From: Pseudonocardiales bacterium
GTDB taxonomy: Bacteria > Actinomycetota > Actinomycetes > Mycobacteriales > Jatrophihabitantaceae
DNA length: 21,866 bases
Assembly: GCA_030840415.1 (NCBI GenBank)
Contig: JAVEEO010000157.1
Span: 1 to 21,866, forward strand
Direction: 5' to 3'
Position 1 is the stretch's first letter. Each line of letters opens with the position of its first letter. A program made the position numbers and the translations under genes. This document shows positions 1 through 7,496 of this stretch, one piece after another. The notes beneath the pieces were generated by a model that ran no database searches, was not told where the DNA came from, and saw nothing but the letters and a program-made list of their open reading frames with translations.

Positions 1-192
1 ATGCACCAGCCGGGCCACCGCGTCGCGGGTGCGGCCCTCGGCCGACCCCGTCTCGATCCGGGCTTGGTCGACCTGGGTCCCGAGGCGCTGCGGGAGGCCG
101 GGGTTGTCGGTCGGGTTCGCACCGGCAGCGCTCGCGCGGGCTGCCGGTGCGAGCACCGGTGCCTGGGCGGAAGCCGAGCCTGCGAATTTCAC
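1..192 (-). CDS. Unrecognised protein, N-terminal 64 codons only (gene leaves left edge)
   Basis: On the minus strand a frame is open from a GTG at 192-190 to the window edge without a stop. The predicted start is VKFAGSASAQAPVLAP, followed by an Ala/Pro-rich stretch and then a more polar part ending in RDAVARLVH. I recognise no domain. The start is not preceded by a Shine-Dalgarno sequence, but a -10-like CATACT lies exactly 6 nt upstream, so a leaderless mRNA is plausible. The first ~25 residues are low in complexity and not hydrophobic enough for a clear signal peptide. An open frame of this length is common by chance in DNA of this GC content, so the call rests mainly on the lower-GC promoter-like DNA just upstream. 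It is divergent from the acyltransferase gene at 343. Confidence 0.35.
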   Translation of the reverse strand, partial: MKFAGSASAQAPVLAPAARASAAGANPTDNPGLPQRLGTQVDQARIETGSAEGRTRDAVARLVH

Positions 193-198
193 AAGACA

Positions 199-204
199 AG
201 TATG
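199..204 (-). promoter_or_regulatory. Candidate -10 element for the left-edge gene
   Basis: Reading the minus strand, CATACT is followed by six bases (TGTCTT) and then the GTG start at 192. This spacing would place transcription initiation on the start codon itself. The surrounding stretch is clearly less GC-rich than the genes. No convincing -35 box is visible 16-19 nt upstream. Confidence 0.3.
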
Positions 205-330
205 ACGTATTTCCGGTGTCGATCACAGCCCGGGGCCACCGGGGGCGTGCGGTGTCGCCGGTGGCATCGGTCACCGCGACCGGCCGGGCAGCCCCATGAT
301 GCCCGCATCCCGCGGTCGCGGCTGAGGCGG

Positions 331-336
331 TAGGTT
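331..336 (+). promoter_or_regulatory. Candidate -10 element for the acyltransferase gene (leaderless)
   Basis: TAGGTT fits the actinobacterial TANNNT -10 pattern and is separated from the GTG start at 343 by six bases. No good ribosome-binding site sits at normal distance, so a leaderless transcript is the simpler reading. The -35 region is not convincing. Confidence 0.35.
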
Positions 337-342
337 CTGCGG

Positions 343-1014
343 GTGCTCTACCGCGCCGCTGAACTGGTCGTCTCGCCGCTGCTGCGTGCCTACTTCAAGC
401 CGCGGGCCAGCGGCCAGCAGTACGTGCCGCGCACCGGCCCGGCCATCATCGCCGCCAACCATCTCTCCGCGGCCGACGAGGTGTTCACCCCGATCACCGC
501 CGGCCGGCAGGTGCTGTACTTCGCCAAGGCCGAGTACTTCAACGGTCCCGGCCTGCGCGGCCGGGTGACCGCCTGGACCTTCAGCCAGCTCGGCCTGGTG
601 CCGGTGGACCGGGACAACCCCCGGGCCGCGGCCAACACCATCGACGTCGGAGTCGAACTGCTCGGCCAGCACAAGGCGCTGGGCATCTATCCCGAGGGCA
701 CCCGGTCCCCGGACGGCCGGTTGCACAAGTTCCGCACCGGGGTGGCCCGGCTGGCGCTGCGCACCGGTGCGCCGGTCATTCCGGTGGGCCTGGTCGGCAC
801 CGACAAGGTGCTGGCCGAGGGCAGCCGGCACTGGTACCGGGCACCGGTCGAGGTGAACTACGGCCCGGCGCTGGACTTCTCCGGCCGCGCCGCGGACGAG
901 CGTTCGGCCTGGTCCCTGCGCGAGGTGACCGAGACCATCCGGGAGGCGGTGCAGAAGCTGTCCGGGCAGGACTACGTCGACACCTACGGCAGCTCGGTCA
1001 AGGTTTCGGACTAG
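343..1014 (+). CDS. 1-acyl-sn-glycerol-3-phosphate acyltransferase (PlsC family)
   Basis: This 223-residue protein belongs to the LPLAT/PlsC acyltransferase family, which moves an acyl chain onto lysophosphatidic acid or a related lysolipid at the inner face of the membrane. The four family blocks are visible in order: NHLSAAD (the catalytic H-x4-D) near residue 39, GLVPVDRD near 85, YPEGTRS near 115 and VIPVGLVG near 146. The length is normal for a stand-alone PlsC. The start chosen is GTG at 343, supported by a TAGGTT -10-like box 6 nt upstream rather than by a ribosome-binding site. The gene ends in TAG and is followed by a strong inverted repeat, so it is probably transcribed alone. The exact acyl acceptor cannot be told from sequence; related proteins act in phospholipid or phosphatidylinositol mannoside synthesis. 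Confidence 0.9.
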   Translation: MLYRAAELVVSPLLRAYFKPRASGQQYVPRTGPAIIAANHLSAADEVFTPITAGRQVLYFAKAEYFNGPGLRGRVTAWTFSQLGLVPVDRDNPRAAANTIDVGVELLGQHKALGIYPEGTRSPDGRLHKFRTGVARLALRTGAPVIPVGLVGTDKVLAEGSRHWYRAPVEVNYGPALDFSGRAADERSAWSLREVTETIREAVQKLSGQDYVDTYGSSVKVSD

Positions 1015-1047
1015 CTGCCGGGCGAAACCCGACGAGGTGCCCGCGGA

Positions 1048-1077
1048 ACCGGCGGACCGCTGGGGAGTTCCGCCGGT
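1048..1077 (+). terminator. Inverted repeat after the acyltransferase gene, possible terminator
   Basis: A perfect 9-bp stem, ACCGGCGGA at 1048-1056 and TCCGCCGGT at 1069-1077, encloses a 12-nt loop. It lies 34 nt after the TAG stop and 55 nt before the next gene. There is no T-tract, which is usual for actinobacterial hairpins, so termination is inferred. Confidence 0.5.
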
Positions 1078-1131
1078 CACGCCGGGCACTACCTAGTACG
1101 CCGGGCGGCGGCCACTACCGAGACTGGACCG

Positions 1132-2049
1132 GTGTCCGCCGCCGTGGAGATCACCGATCTCGTCAAGCGCTATGCCGGCCGGCCGGCGGTGGACGGTATC
1201 TCGCTGACCGTCCCGCGTGGCCACCTGCTGGCGCTACTTGGCACCAACGGCGCCGGCAAGACCACCACCATCGAGATCTGCGAGGGCTTCCGGCGGCCCG
1301 ACGGCGGCCAGGTCCGGGTGCTCGGGCTGGACCCGCTGCGCGACGGGACCGTCCTGCGTCCCAAGGTCGGGGTGATGCTGCAGGGCGGCGTCGGCGGTTA
1401 CACCGGAGCCCGCGCCCTGGAACTGCTGCAGCTGTTCGGCAGCTACGCCGCACACCCGCTGGACGCGGCCGGGCTGCTGGCGGAGGTGGGGCTGGCCGAG
1501 GTGGCCGGTACGCCGGTCAAGCGGCTGTCCGGCGGCCAGCAGCAGCGGCTGTCACTGGCGATGGCGCTGATCTCGCGTCCGGAGCTGCTGTTCCTCGACG
1601 AGCCGACCACCGGCATGGACCCGCAGGCCCGGCGCGGCACCTGGGACTTGATCCGCCGGTTGCGCCGGGACGGGGTCAGCATCGTGCTGAGCACCCATTA
1701 CCTGGACGAGGCCGAGCAGCTGGCCGACTCGGTGGTGATGCTGCACGCCGGCCGGATCGTCGCCGAGGGCAGCCCGGCCGAGCTGATCCAGGCCGGCTCT
1801 GCCGGTCAGGTCCGGTTCTCCGGGCCGGCCGGGCTGCCGGTCGCCGAACTGCGGGCCGCGCTGCCGGCCGGCGTCCAGGTCAGCGAACCGGCCACCGGCT
1901 GTTACCTGGTGGCCGGCGAGGTGACCCCGGCGCTGCTGGCCGGCATCACCTCCTGGTGCGCGGCGCGCAACGTGCTGGCCGAGGGGCTCAGCGTGGAACG
2001 GCGCAGCCTGGAAGACGTCTTCCTGGACCTGACCCGGACCGGCCGATGA
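1132..2049 (+). CDS. ABC-2 type transporter, ATP-binding subunit
   Basis: This 305-residue protein is the ATPase of a drug- or lipid-type exporter (DrrA/CcmA-like family). Visible motifs are Walker A GTNGAGKTT at 37-45, a Q-loop at MLQGG (about 82-86), the signature LSGGQ at 132-136, Walker B LLFLDEP at 152-158 and the H-loop STHYLDEAE with His189. The C-terminal ~85 residues form the extra domain common in this family and end in the typical LEDVFLDLTR. The start is GTG at 1132, with GAGACT six bases upstream as a weak -10 candidate and no clear ribosome-binding site. The stop overlaps the permease start (ATGA), showing translational coupling. The substrate is unknown. In M. tuberculosis an ABC exporter also sits next to the ctaA homologue, so a role linked to heme A synthesis or oxidase assembly is possible but unproven. 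Confidence 0.93.
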   Translation: MSAAVEITDLVKRYAGRPAVDGISLTVPRGHLLALLGTNGAGKTTTIEICEGFRRPDGGQVRVLGLDPLRDGTVLRPKVGVMLQGGVGGYTGARALELLQLFGSYAAHPLDAAGLLAEVGLAEVAGTPVKRLSGGQQQRLSLAMALISRPELLFLDEPTTGMDPQARRGTWDLIRRLRRDGVSIVLSTHYLDEAEQLADSVVMLHAGRIVAEGSPAELIQAGSAGQVRFSGPAGLPVAELRAALPAGVQVSEPATGCYLVAGEVTPALLAGITSWCAARNVLAEGLSVERRSLEDVFLDLTRTGR

Positions 2050-2810
2050 CCGTCAGCTTCGCGCCCGCCCCGGCCGCCGCGCCGCCGTTGCGAATGCTGG
2101 CCGCCCAGACCCGGATGGAGCTGCGGCTGCTGCTGCGCAACGGCGAGCAGGTCGGGCTCACCCTGGTCATCCCGCTGCTGCTGGAGTTCTTCTTCAACCT
2201 GCCCTTGCTGTACTCCCTGGACGTGCCCCGCCGGATCGACTTCGTGGTGCCGTCGGTGCTGGCGCTGGCGGTGATGAGCGCCTCGTTCACCGGGCTGGCG
2301 ATCGGCACCGGCTTCGAGCGCAAGTACGCGGTGCTCAAGCGGCTCGGCGCCACGGCGCTGTCCCGGCGGGTGCTGCTGCTCGGCAAGACCTGCGCGGTGC
2401 TGATCCTGCAGGTGCTGCAAGCGGCGTTGATCTGCCTGTTCGGGCTGGTGCTCGGCTGGCATCCCAGCGGCGGGACGGTGTCGGCGGCGGTGCTGATCGT
2501 GCTCGGCACCTTCGCCTTCGGCGGCCTCGGGCTGCTGCTGGCCGGCACCGTCCGGGCCGAGGTGACTCTCGCGGCGGCGAACCTGGCCTGGCTGGTGCTG
2601 CTGTTCGCCGGCGGCATCGCGATCCCGCTGTCGCGCTATCCGGACGCCGCCGCCGATCTGCTGCGCTGGCTGCCGTCGGCGGCGCTGTCCGACGGCCTGC
2701 ACCAGGTGCTCGAGCACGGCGCCGGCCTGCCGGTCCGGCCGGCGCTGACCCTGCTGGTCTGGGCGGCGGTGGCGCTGCCGGCCGCGGCGCGGTGGTTCCG
2801 GTGGGAGTGA
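2046..2810 (+). CDS. ABC-2 type transporter, permease subunit
   Basis: A 254-residue integral membrane protein that would form the channel for the ATPase encoded just upstream. After a short cytoplasmic N-terminus with MRMELRLLLRNGEQ-like residues there are about six hydrophobic segments, around residues 37-57, 68-90, 115-140, 145-167, 175-195 and 228-248. This matches the ABC-2 permease fold. The start ATG at 2046 overlaps the ATPase stop as ATGA; the frame is open upstream but that part lies inside the ATPase gene. The stop overlaps a GTG that can start ctaA (GTGA at 2807-2810), so ATPase, permease and CtaA are probably made from one message. The substrate cannot be predicted. Confidence 0.88.
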   Translation: MTVSFAPAPAAAPPLRMLAAQTRMELRLLLRNGEQVGLTLVIPLLLEFFFNLPLLYSLDVPRRIDFVVPSVLALAVMSASFTGLAIGTGFERKYAVLKRLGATALSRRVLLLGKTCAVLILQVLQAALICLFGLVLGWHPSGGTVSAAVLIVLGTFAFGGLGLLLAGTVRAEVTLAAANLAWLVLLFAGGIAIPLSRYPDAAADLLRWLPSAALSDGLHQVLEHGAGLPVRPALTLLVWAAVALPAAARWFRWE

Positions 2811-3763
2811 CTCCTCCGGCTTGGAGACGCTGGATTCGCCGGCCCGCCGTGCTGCGCGGGCTGGCGCTGGCCACCCTGATCGCCAACGTCGCCATCGTGG
2901 TGACCGGTGGTGCGGTGCGGTTGACCGGCTCGGGGCTGGGCTGCCCCACCTGGCCGTCCTGCACCGACGCCTCGCTGACCCCGACCCGGGAGTACGCCGC
3001 GCACGGCATCATCGAGTTCACCAACCGGCAGCTGACCTTCGTGCTCAGCGCGGTGGTGCTGGCGACGCTGGTAGCCGCGATCCTGGCCCGCCGGCAGGTC
3101 CGGCTGGCCGTGCTGGTGGCGGCCAGCATTCCGGCCCAGGCGGTGCTGGGTGGCATCACGGTGCTCACCCACCTCAACCCGTGGACGGTCGCCGCGCACT
3201 TCCTGCTGTCGATGCTGATCATCGCCGCTGCCTTCGCGCTGTGGTGGCGGCTGCGCGAGGACCCCGACGGTTCCCCCGGTGCGGGGACGGGAACCGGGGT
3301 TGCCGGCTCCGCCGCGCTGCGTACCGCCGGCTGGGTTGTCGCGGCGCTGACCGCCGCGGTGCTGGCGGTCGGGACGGTGGTGACCGGCAGCGGCCCGCAC
3401 GCCGGCGACAAGGGCGCGACCCACCGGATCGGGTTCGATCCCGGCGCGGTCTCCCAGCTGCACGCCGACCTGGTGATGCTGCTGATCGGCGTCAGCGTGG
3501 GCCTGGCGGTGCTGGCCCGGGCGGCCGGCGCGCCATCCCGGCTGCATCGGGCCGGCTGGCTGCTGGTGGCGGTGGAGCTGGCGCAGGGACTGATCGGCTT
3601 CGTGCAGTACTTCACCCACGTGCCGGCGGTGCTGGTGGGCCTGCACATGCTCGGTGCCTGCCTGGTCTGGCTGGCCGCCCTCACCGTGCTGGCACGGACG
3701 CCGCACCGGCCGGCACTGACCGCCCCGGCCGACGCCCGGCTGCTCACGGGTCAGCGGCGCTGA
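2807..3763 (+). CDS. ctaA: Heme A synthase (COX15/CtaA family)
   Basis: CtaA oxidises the C8 methyl of heme O to a formyl group, giving heme A for aa3-type cytochrome oxidase; it works in the cell membrane. The 318-residue product has about eight hydrophobic helices arranged as two four-helix halves. Family hallmarks are a cysteine pair in the first outer loop (GCPTWPSC, Cys46 and Cys52), the E-x3-H motif EYAAH (Glu62, His66) and further histidines at 131, 219 and 280 that match the expected heme ligands. I chose GTG at 2807, whose GTGA overlaps the permease stop; in-frame GTG codons at 2792 and 2801 are alternatives that add up to five residues. The partner enzyme CtaB is encoded about 5 kb away on the other strand. 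Confidence 0.93.
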   Translation: MTPPAWRRWIRRPAVLRGLALATLIANVAIVVTGGAVRLTGSGLGCPTWPSCTDASLTPTREYAAHGIIEFTNRQLTFVLSAVVLATLVAAILARRQVRLAVLVAASIPAQAVLGGITVLTHLNPWTVAAHFLLSMLIIAAAFALWWRLREDPDGSPGAGTGTGVAGSAALRTAGWVVAALTAAVLAVGTVVTGSGPHAGDKGATHRIGFDPGAVSQLHADLVMLLIGVSVGLAVLARAAGAPSRLHRAGWLLVAVELAQGLIGFVQYFTHVPAVLVGLHMLGACLVWLAALTVLARTPHRPALTAPADARLLTGQRR

Positions 3764-3800
3764 GCCGTTTCCTGCCTCCCCCGGCGCGAGAAGGGCCTCG

Positions 3801-4061
3801 ATGCACCACGCCGCTACCGTCCTGAACTGGTTCGCGTTGATGCTGAACGCCGCCGTGGTGATCATCAGCCTGGCCCGGGTAATCTCCCGCCCCGGCACCC
3901 GGGCATCGCGACCCGTGCTCGCGCGCGTCTGGTTGGGACTGTTCGTCCTCATCGAGGCGGGTCCCCGGCTGGCCGGCTGGCCGTCCGGGGTGGTGCTGGC
4001 ACTGTCGGTGCTGGCATTTGCGCCGCTGCTGCTGGGCGTCCGGGCGCTCTACCGGCGCTGA
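3801..4061 (+). CDS. Small three-helix membrane protein, function unknown
   Basis: An 86-residue, very hydrophobic protein with three likely membrane segments at about residues 9-27, 41-59 and 62-80, separated by short Arg-rich loops. The ATG at 3801 has an AAGGG ribosome-binding site about 7-9 nt upstream. It follows ctaA by 37 nt on the same strand, so it is probably cotranscribed with it. I do not recognise a family. Small membrane proteins next to ctaA could help heme A synthase or oxidase assembly, but that is inference from position only. It converges with the kinase gene and ends 17 nt from it. Confidence 0.7.
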   Translation: MHHAATVLNWFALMLNAAVVIISLARVISRPGTRASRPVLARVWLGLFVLIEAGPRLAGWPSGVVLALSVLAFAPLLLGVRALYRR

Positions 4062-4062
4062 A

Positions 4063-4077
4063 CGCCGGCCTGCGGCG
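4063..4077. terminator. Short hairpin between converging genes
   Basis: CGCCG at 4063-4067 and CGGCG at 4073-4077 pair around a 5-nt loop, exactly in the 17-nt gap between the small membrane protein gene (+) and the kinase gene (-). It could serve as a bidirectional terminator. The stem is short and such repeats are frequent in GC-rich DNA. Confidence 0.3.
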
Positions 4078-4078
4078 A

Positions 4079-6178
4079 CTAGCCGTGCTGCTGCGGGTTG
4101 GCGGTGCCGGTGCCCGGGCCGGTCGCGTTCGCCGGGCTGGCGGTGCTGGTCGCGGTGCCGCTGGTCCCGCTACCGCCGGCCGGCCCCGGTGTGGTGCTGG
4201 AGGACGTGCTGACCGACGGAGCGGTGCTGGTCGTCGACGCCGCGCTGCTGCTCGGTGGCGGGGCACTGCTGGCCGGGGCGCTGGTCGACCGCGTGGGGGA
4301 CGCGCTGCTGGACGGCGCGGCGCTGCTGCTCGAGGGCGGGGCGCTGCTGCTCGACGGCGCGCTGGAACTGGGCCGGCTCGAGGAGGTGCTTCCGGCAGCC
4401 GAGGTAGGCACCGAGCCGATCGGCGCCACCGAGGTCGCCGACCGCGACGGGGTGCCCGACACGGGCTGCCGGCTGCTGCCGCTGGACACCGACTGTCCCG
4501 GCAACACCCCGGGCTTCTTCGAGGACGAGCCATTCGCCAGCACCAGGCCGCCGGCCGCCAGGGCCGCGATCACGGCGGCTCCGGCGACCAGGGCGCCGAC
4601 CAGCGGGCCGCGACCGGACCGCCGCTCGTCGTACTGGTCGTCGGGCGTGAGGTGGTCGACATGGTCATCGGATGCCGGCGGCATCGGTGCCAGGCCGGCA
4701 GCCGGGATGTAGGCGGTCGGCAACTCCGGGGCATCGCCGAATCCGGGCTGGCCGTCGCCGAAGCCGGGTTGGCCGGCCGGGGCTGCCCCGAAGGCCGGCG
4801 GGCCGGCTGCCTGCACCGGTGGCGGCGAGCCGGCCGCGGACGGCACCAGGACGGCATCGGCCAGCGCGTTCTCCGGCATTCCGGCAGCACCGGCCAGGCC
4901 GGCGGCACCGGCCACTCCGGCCGCAGCGACCCCGGCGGCGGCGGCCAGCGGAGCGCCGGCGGCCAGCACCGCGTCACCGGCGAGCACCGCGTTGCCGGCC
5001 GGCACCGGGTTGACCACACCTTCGCGCAGCGCGCGGGCCACCTCGGCCGCGCTGGGCCGCTGCTCGGCGTCCATCAGGGTCATCGCCGTCAGCAGCTCCG
5101 GCCACGGCCGGGGCAGGCCGGCCGGGATCTCCGGCGAGCGGTCCAGCCGGGCCAGCACCGCTTCCAGCGCCGGGCCCTGATAGGAACGCTGGCCGGTGAG
5201 CGCCTCGATCAGCACCAGGCCGAGCGCGTAGATGTCGGCGGCCGGGCCCACCTCCGCACCGCGGGCCTGCTCGGGCGCGAGGTAGGAGGCGGTCCCCACC
5301 ATGAAGTCGGCGCTGGTCAGATGCTCGCTGCCCAGTAGCCGGACGATGCCGAAGTCCGACAGCCGGGCCCGCACCGTGCTCTCACCGGTGGTGCCGTCGG
5401 CGCCGAGCAGGATGTTGGCCGGCTTGATGTCGCGATGGACCATGTGCTGGGAGTGCACGTAGGCCAGCGCCCCGGCGATCTGGACCGCGATCTCGCGGGC
5501 CTCCGGCTCGGTCAGCGGCGCCTGGGCGATCTGGGCGGCCAGGCTGGGACCGCTGATCAGCTCCATCACCAGGAAGGCCGGCTCGCCGTCCGAGCCGATC
5601 GAGCCGTCGAACAGGGTGATCAGGTTGGGATGGCTGAGCCGGGCCAGCGTCTGCAGCTCCAGTTCCTGACGCTGCACGCCGCCGGTCGCCTCGTCCGGGT
5701 CGGTGTGGGCGCGGAACACCTTCACCGCGACGTCACGGGCCAGCAGTTGGTCGTGCGCCCGGAACACCTCGGCCATGCCGCCGGCGCCGATCCGGTCGAT
5801 CACCCGGTAGCGCCCGCCGAGCAACCAGCCCGGTTCGCCGGGCTGGGGTGGCGGCGGGGCCGGGATCGCCTCGGTCGCGGGCCCCTCGACTACCGGCGGG
5901 GCGGGCTCGACGGCAGCGGCCGGCGGTGGGGTGGGCTCGATGGCAGCAGCCGGTGGGGCCTGGACAGCAGGGATGGCCTCGGTCGCCGGGCCGGCCTCGG
6001 TCGCCGGGCCGGCCTCGGTCGCCGGGATGGCCTCGGTCGCCGGGATGGCCTCGGTCGCCGGGATGGCCTCGGTCGCCGGGCCGGCCTCGGTCGCCGGGCC
6101 CGGATCAGCACCGGCAGCTCGGTCGGCACCGGTATGCCAACCGGCGCTCACGTCCTCGGAAATAACTCCCCCAGCCAC
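4079..6178 (-). CDS. Receptor-type Ser/Thr protein kinase (PknB-like) with PATEA repeats and Ser/Thr-rich outer tail
   Basis: This 699-residue protein is a Hanks-type kinase that phosphorylates Ser/Thr residues of target proteins. An Ala/Pro-rich N-terminal region (1-120) carries a tandem array of (G/I)PATEA units. The kinase domain spans about 124-385: glycine loop IGAGGMAEVF (130-139), Lys153 in VAVKVF, catalytic HRDIKPANILL (from 248, Asp250), DFG (275-277) and GTASYLAPE (295-303). A long Ala/Gly linker follows (390-520) with GQPGFGD twice, then one membrane helix (about 525-549) and an outer tail of ~150 residues made mostly of Ser, Thr, Pro and Ala. PASTA repeats, typical of PknB, are absent. 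The GTG at 6178 has no good ribosome-binding site; GTG at 6151 (codon 10), with TATTTC 7 nt upstream, is a real alternative. Last gene of the ctaB strand run. Confidence 0.93.
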   Translation of the reverse strand: MAGGVISEDVSAGWHTGADRAAGADPGPATEAGPATEAIPATEAIPATEAIPATEAGPATEAGPATEAIPAVQAPPAAAIEPTPPPAAAVEPAPPVVEGPATEAIPAPPPPQPGEPGWLLGGRYRVIDRIGAGGMAEVFRAHDQLLARDVAVKVFRAHTDPDEATGGVQRQELELQTLARLSHPNLITLFDGSIGSDGEPAFLVMELISGPSLAAQIAQAPLTEPEAREIAVQIAGALAYVHSQHMVHRDIKPANILLGADGTTGESTVRARLSDFGIVRLLGSEHLTSADFMVGTASYLAPEQARGAEVGPAADIYALGLVLIEALTGQRSYQGPALEAVLARLDRSPEIPAGLPRPWPELLTAMTLMDAEQRPSAAEVARALREGVVNPVPAGNAVLAGDAVLAAGAPLAAAAGVAAAGVAGAAGLAGAAGMPENALADAVLVPSAAGSPPPVQAAGPPAFGAAPAGQPGFGDGQPGFGDAPELPTAYIPAAGLAPMPPASDDHVDHLTPDDQYDERRSGRGPLVGALVAGAAVIAALAAGGLVLANGSSSKKPGVLPGQSVSSGSSRQPVSGTPSRSATSVAPIGSVPTSAAGSTSSSRPSSSAPSSSSAPPSSSSAAPSSSASPTRSTSAPASSAPPPSSSAASTTSTAPSVSTSSSTTPGPAGGSGTSGTATSTASPANATGPGTGTANPQQHG
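5973..6100. repeat. 18-bp tandem repeat, seven copies, coding for PATEA hexapeptides
   Basis: The core GGCCTCGGTCGCCGGG recurs every 18 bases, starting at 5975, 5993, 6011, 6029, 6047, 6065 and 6083. Units differ almost only in two bases (CC or AT), which switches the coded residue between Gly and Ile on the minus strand. A diverged unit borders it on the low side (IPAVQA) and a further GPATEAIPA copy lies near 5860-5890. As each unit is six codons, copy-number changes keep the kinase frame. This is coding DNA, not a CRISPR array, as there are no spacers. Confidence 0.9.
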
Positions 6179-6227
6179 CTGCGGACCCGCTGTTGGCTCA
6201 GCGATCCGGGTACCAGGCTAGCGGGCC

Positions 6228-7496
6228 TCACAGGAAACGGCTGGCAGAGTAGATGAACAGGCCGACCAGGGAGCCGACCACGGTGCCGTTGATCCGGATG
6301 AATTGCAGGTCCCGACCCACCTGCAGCTCCAGCCGGCGGGCGGTCGACTCGGCATCCCAGCGCGCCACTGTGTGAGTGATCACGCCGGTCAGCTCGCCGG
6401 AGTAGTGGGTGAGCACGTGTCGCATCACGCCGAGCAGCCAGCGGTCGCACTTGGCCTGCAACTGCTCGTCGTCGCGCAGCGCGATGCCGGTCTGCCGGAT
6501 CACCGAAGTGCCGACCCGGCGCAATTCGGAGTTCGGGTCCAACGCGGCATCCAGCACCGCCTTCTTCAACGGCAGCCAGAGCGAGGCCAGCGCGTTGCGC
6601 ACCGCCGGGTGGTCCAGCAGCTCCGACTTCCACTGCTCCAGGTGCCCGGCGGCCTCCGGGTCGGTGCGCAACTGCACCGCGTACTGCCGCAGCCGCTCGT
6701 CGAACTGGACCCGCAGGGCGTGCTCGGGATCGCCGGCCACGTCGGCCAGGAAGTTCTGGACGCTGGAGAACAGCTTGTTGAACACCCGGCCGTCCACCCA
6801 GTCGGGCACCCACTCCGGCGACTCCTCGGCGACCCGCTTGCGGAACAGGTCGCGGTTGTCGTCCAGGAAGCGCATCAGCGCCCGCAGCCCCTCGCCCATC
6901 AGGATCTGGTGCTGGTTGCCCTCCATCGCCAGGTCCAGCACCCTGGCCACCACCGGGGCGGCCGGCAGCCGGCGCAGCTGGGCGTCGGCGAAGTTCTCGA
7001 TGGCCAGCCGGATGTCCTCGTCGGCCAGCACGGTGTTGGCGCCTGCCAGCGCCACCCCGAACTCGTGCGAGAGCTTCTCCGGACGGTCGCCGCTGGCCAG
7101 CCACTCCCCGATCCGGCGCGGCACCTGCGCCGCCTGCAGCCGGGGGCCGACCACCTCGGCGGTCAGGAAGTTCTGCTCGACGAACTCGCCCAGGCTCTCG
7201 CCGATCTGGTCCTTCTTGCGCGGGATGATCGCGGTGTGCGGGATCGGCAGCCCGAGCGGGTGCCGGAACAGCGCGGTCACCGCGAACCAGTCCGCCAGGC
7301 CGCCGACCATGGCGGCCTCGCTGGCCGCCTGGACGAACGGCCAGACGCCGTGGTCGTCGCCGAGCACCTTGCACAGCACGAAGACCACGGCGGCCAGCAC
7401 CAGGCCACCGGTGGCGACCAGCTTCATCCGGCGCAGCGCCACGCGCCGCTCGGCGTCCCCGGCCAGCGAGAGCACGGGGGTTTCGGGAGCGGTCAT
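6228..7496 (-). CDS. DUF445 family membrane protein
   Basis: A 422-residue protein that matches the DUF445 (YjiN-like) family, whose biochemical role is not established. Visible hallmarks are an N-terminal membrane helix (about 25-45, VATGGLVLAAVVFVLCKVLG), the family block VGGLADWFAVTALFRHPLGLPIPHTAIIP (about 63-91; only its core residues are diagnostic) and a C-terminal membrane helix ending in GLFIYSASRFL. The long middle part is charged and likely helical. The ATG at 7494-7496 overlaps the stop of the ATP-grasp gene (ATGA at 7493-7496), so the two are translationally coupled. The kinase gene starts 49 nt downstream on the same strand. Length and motifs look complete. Confidence 0.88.
   Translation of the reverse strand: MTAPETPVLSLAGDAERRVALRRMKLVATGGLVLAAVVFVLCKVLGDDHGVWPFVQAASEAAMVGGLADWFAVTALFRHPLGLPIPHTAIIPRKKDQIGESLGEFVEQNFLTAEVVGPRLQAAQVPRRIGEWLASGDRPEKLSHEFGVALAGANTVLADEDIRLAIENFADAQLRRLPAAPVVARVLDLAMEGNQHQILMGEGLRALMRFLDDNRDLFRKRVAEESPEWVPDWVDGRVFNKLFSSVQNFLADVAGDPEHALRVQFDERLRQYAVQLRTDPEAAGHLEQWKSELLDHPAVRNALASLWLPLKKAVLDAALDPNSELRRVGTSVIRQTGIALRDDEQLQAKCDRWLLGVMRHVLTHYSGELTGVITHTVARWDAESTARRLELQVGRDLQFIRINGTVVGSLVGLFIYSASRFL

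Noticed and set aside
1..333. 110-codon plus-strand frame at the left edge
   Set aside because: Arg/Gly/Pro-rich with no domain, no ribosome-binding site, and it crosses the AT-richer promoter-like region at 180-220.
271..1089. Long open frame antisense to the acyltransferase and beyond
   Set aside because: It is a GC-driven shadow: Arg/Gly/Pro-rich, no domain, and fully opposite a clear PlsC gene.
5973..6100. Regular repeats that might be taken for a CRISPR array
   Set aside because: Units are 18 bp, directly adjacent, without spacers, and lie in frame in the kinase gene; they code for PATEA repeats.
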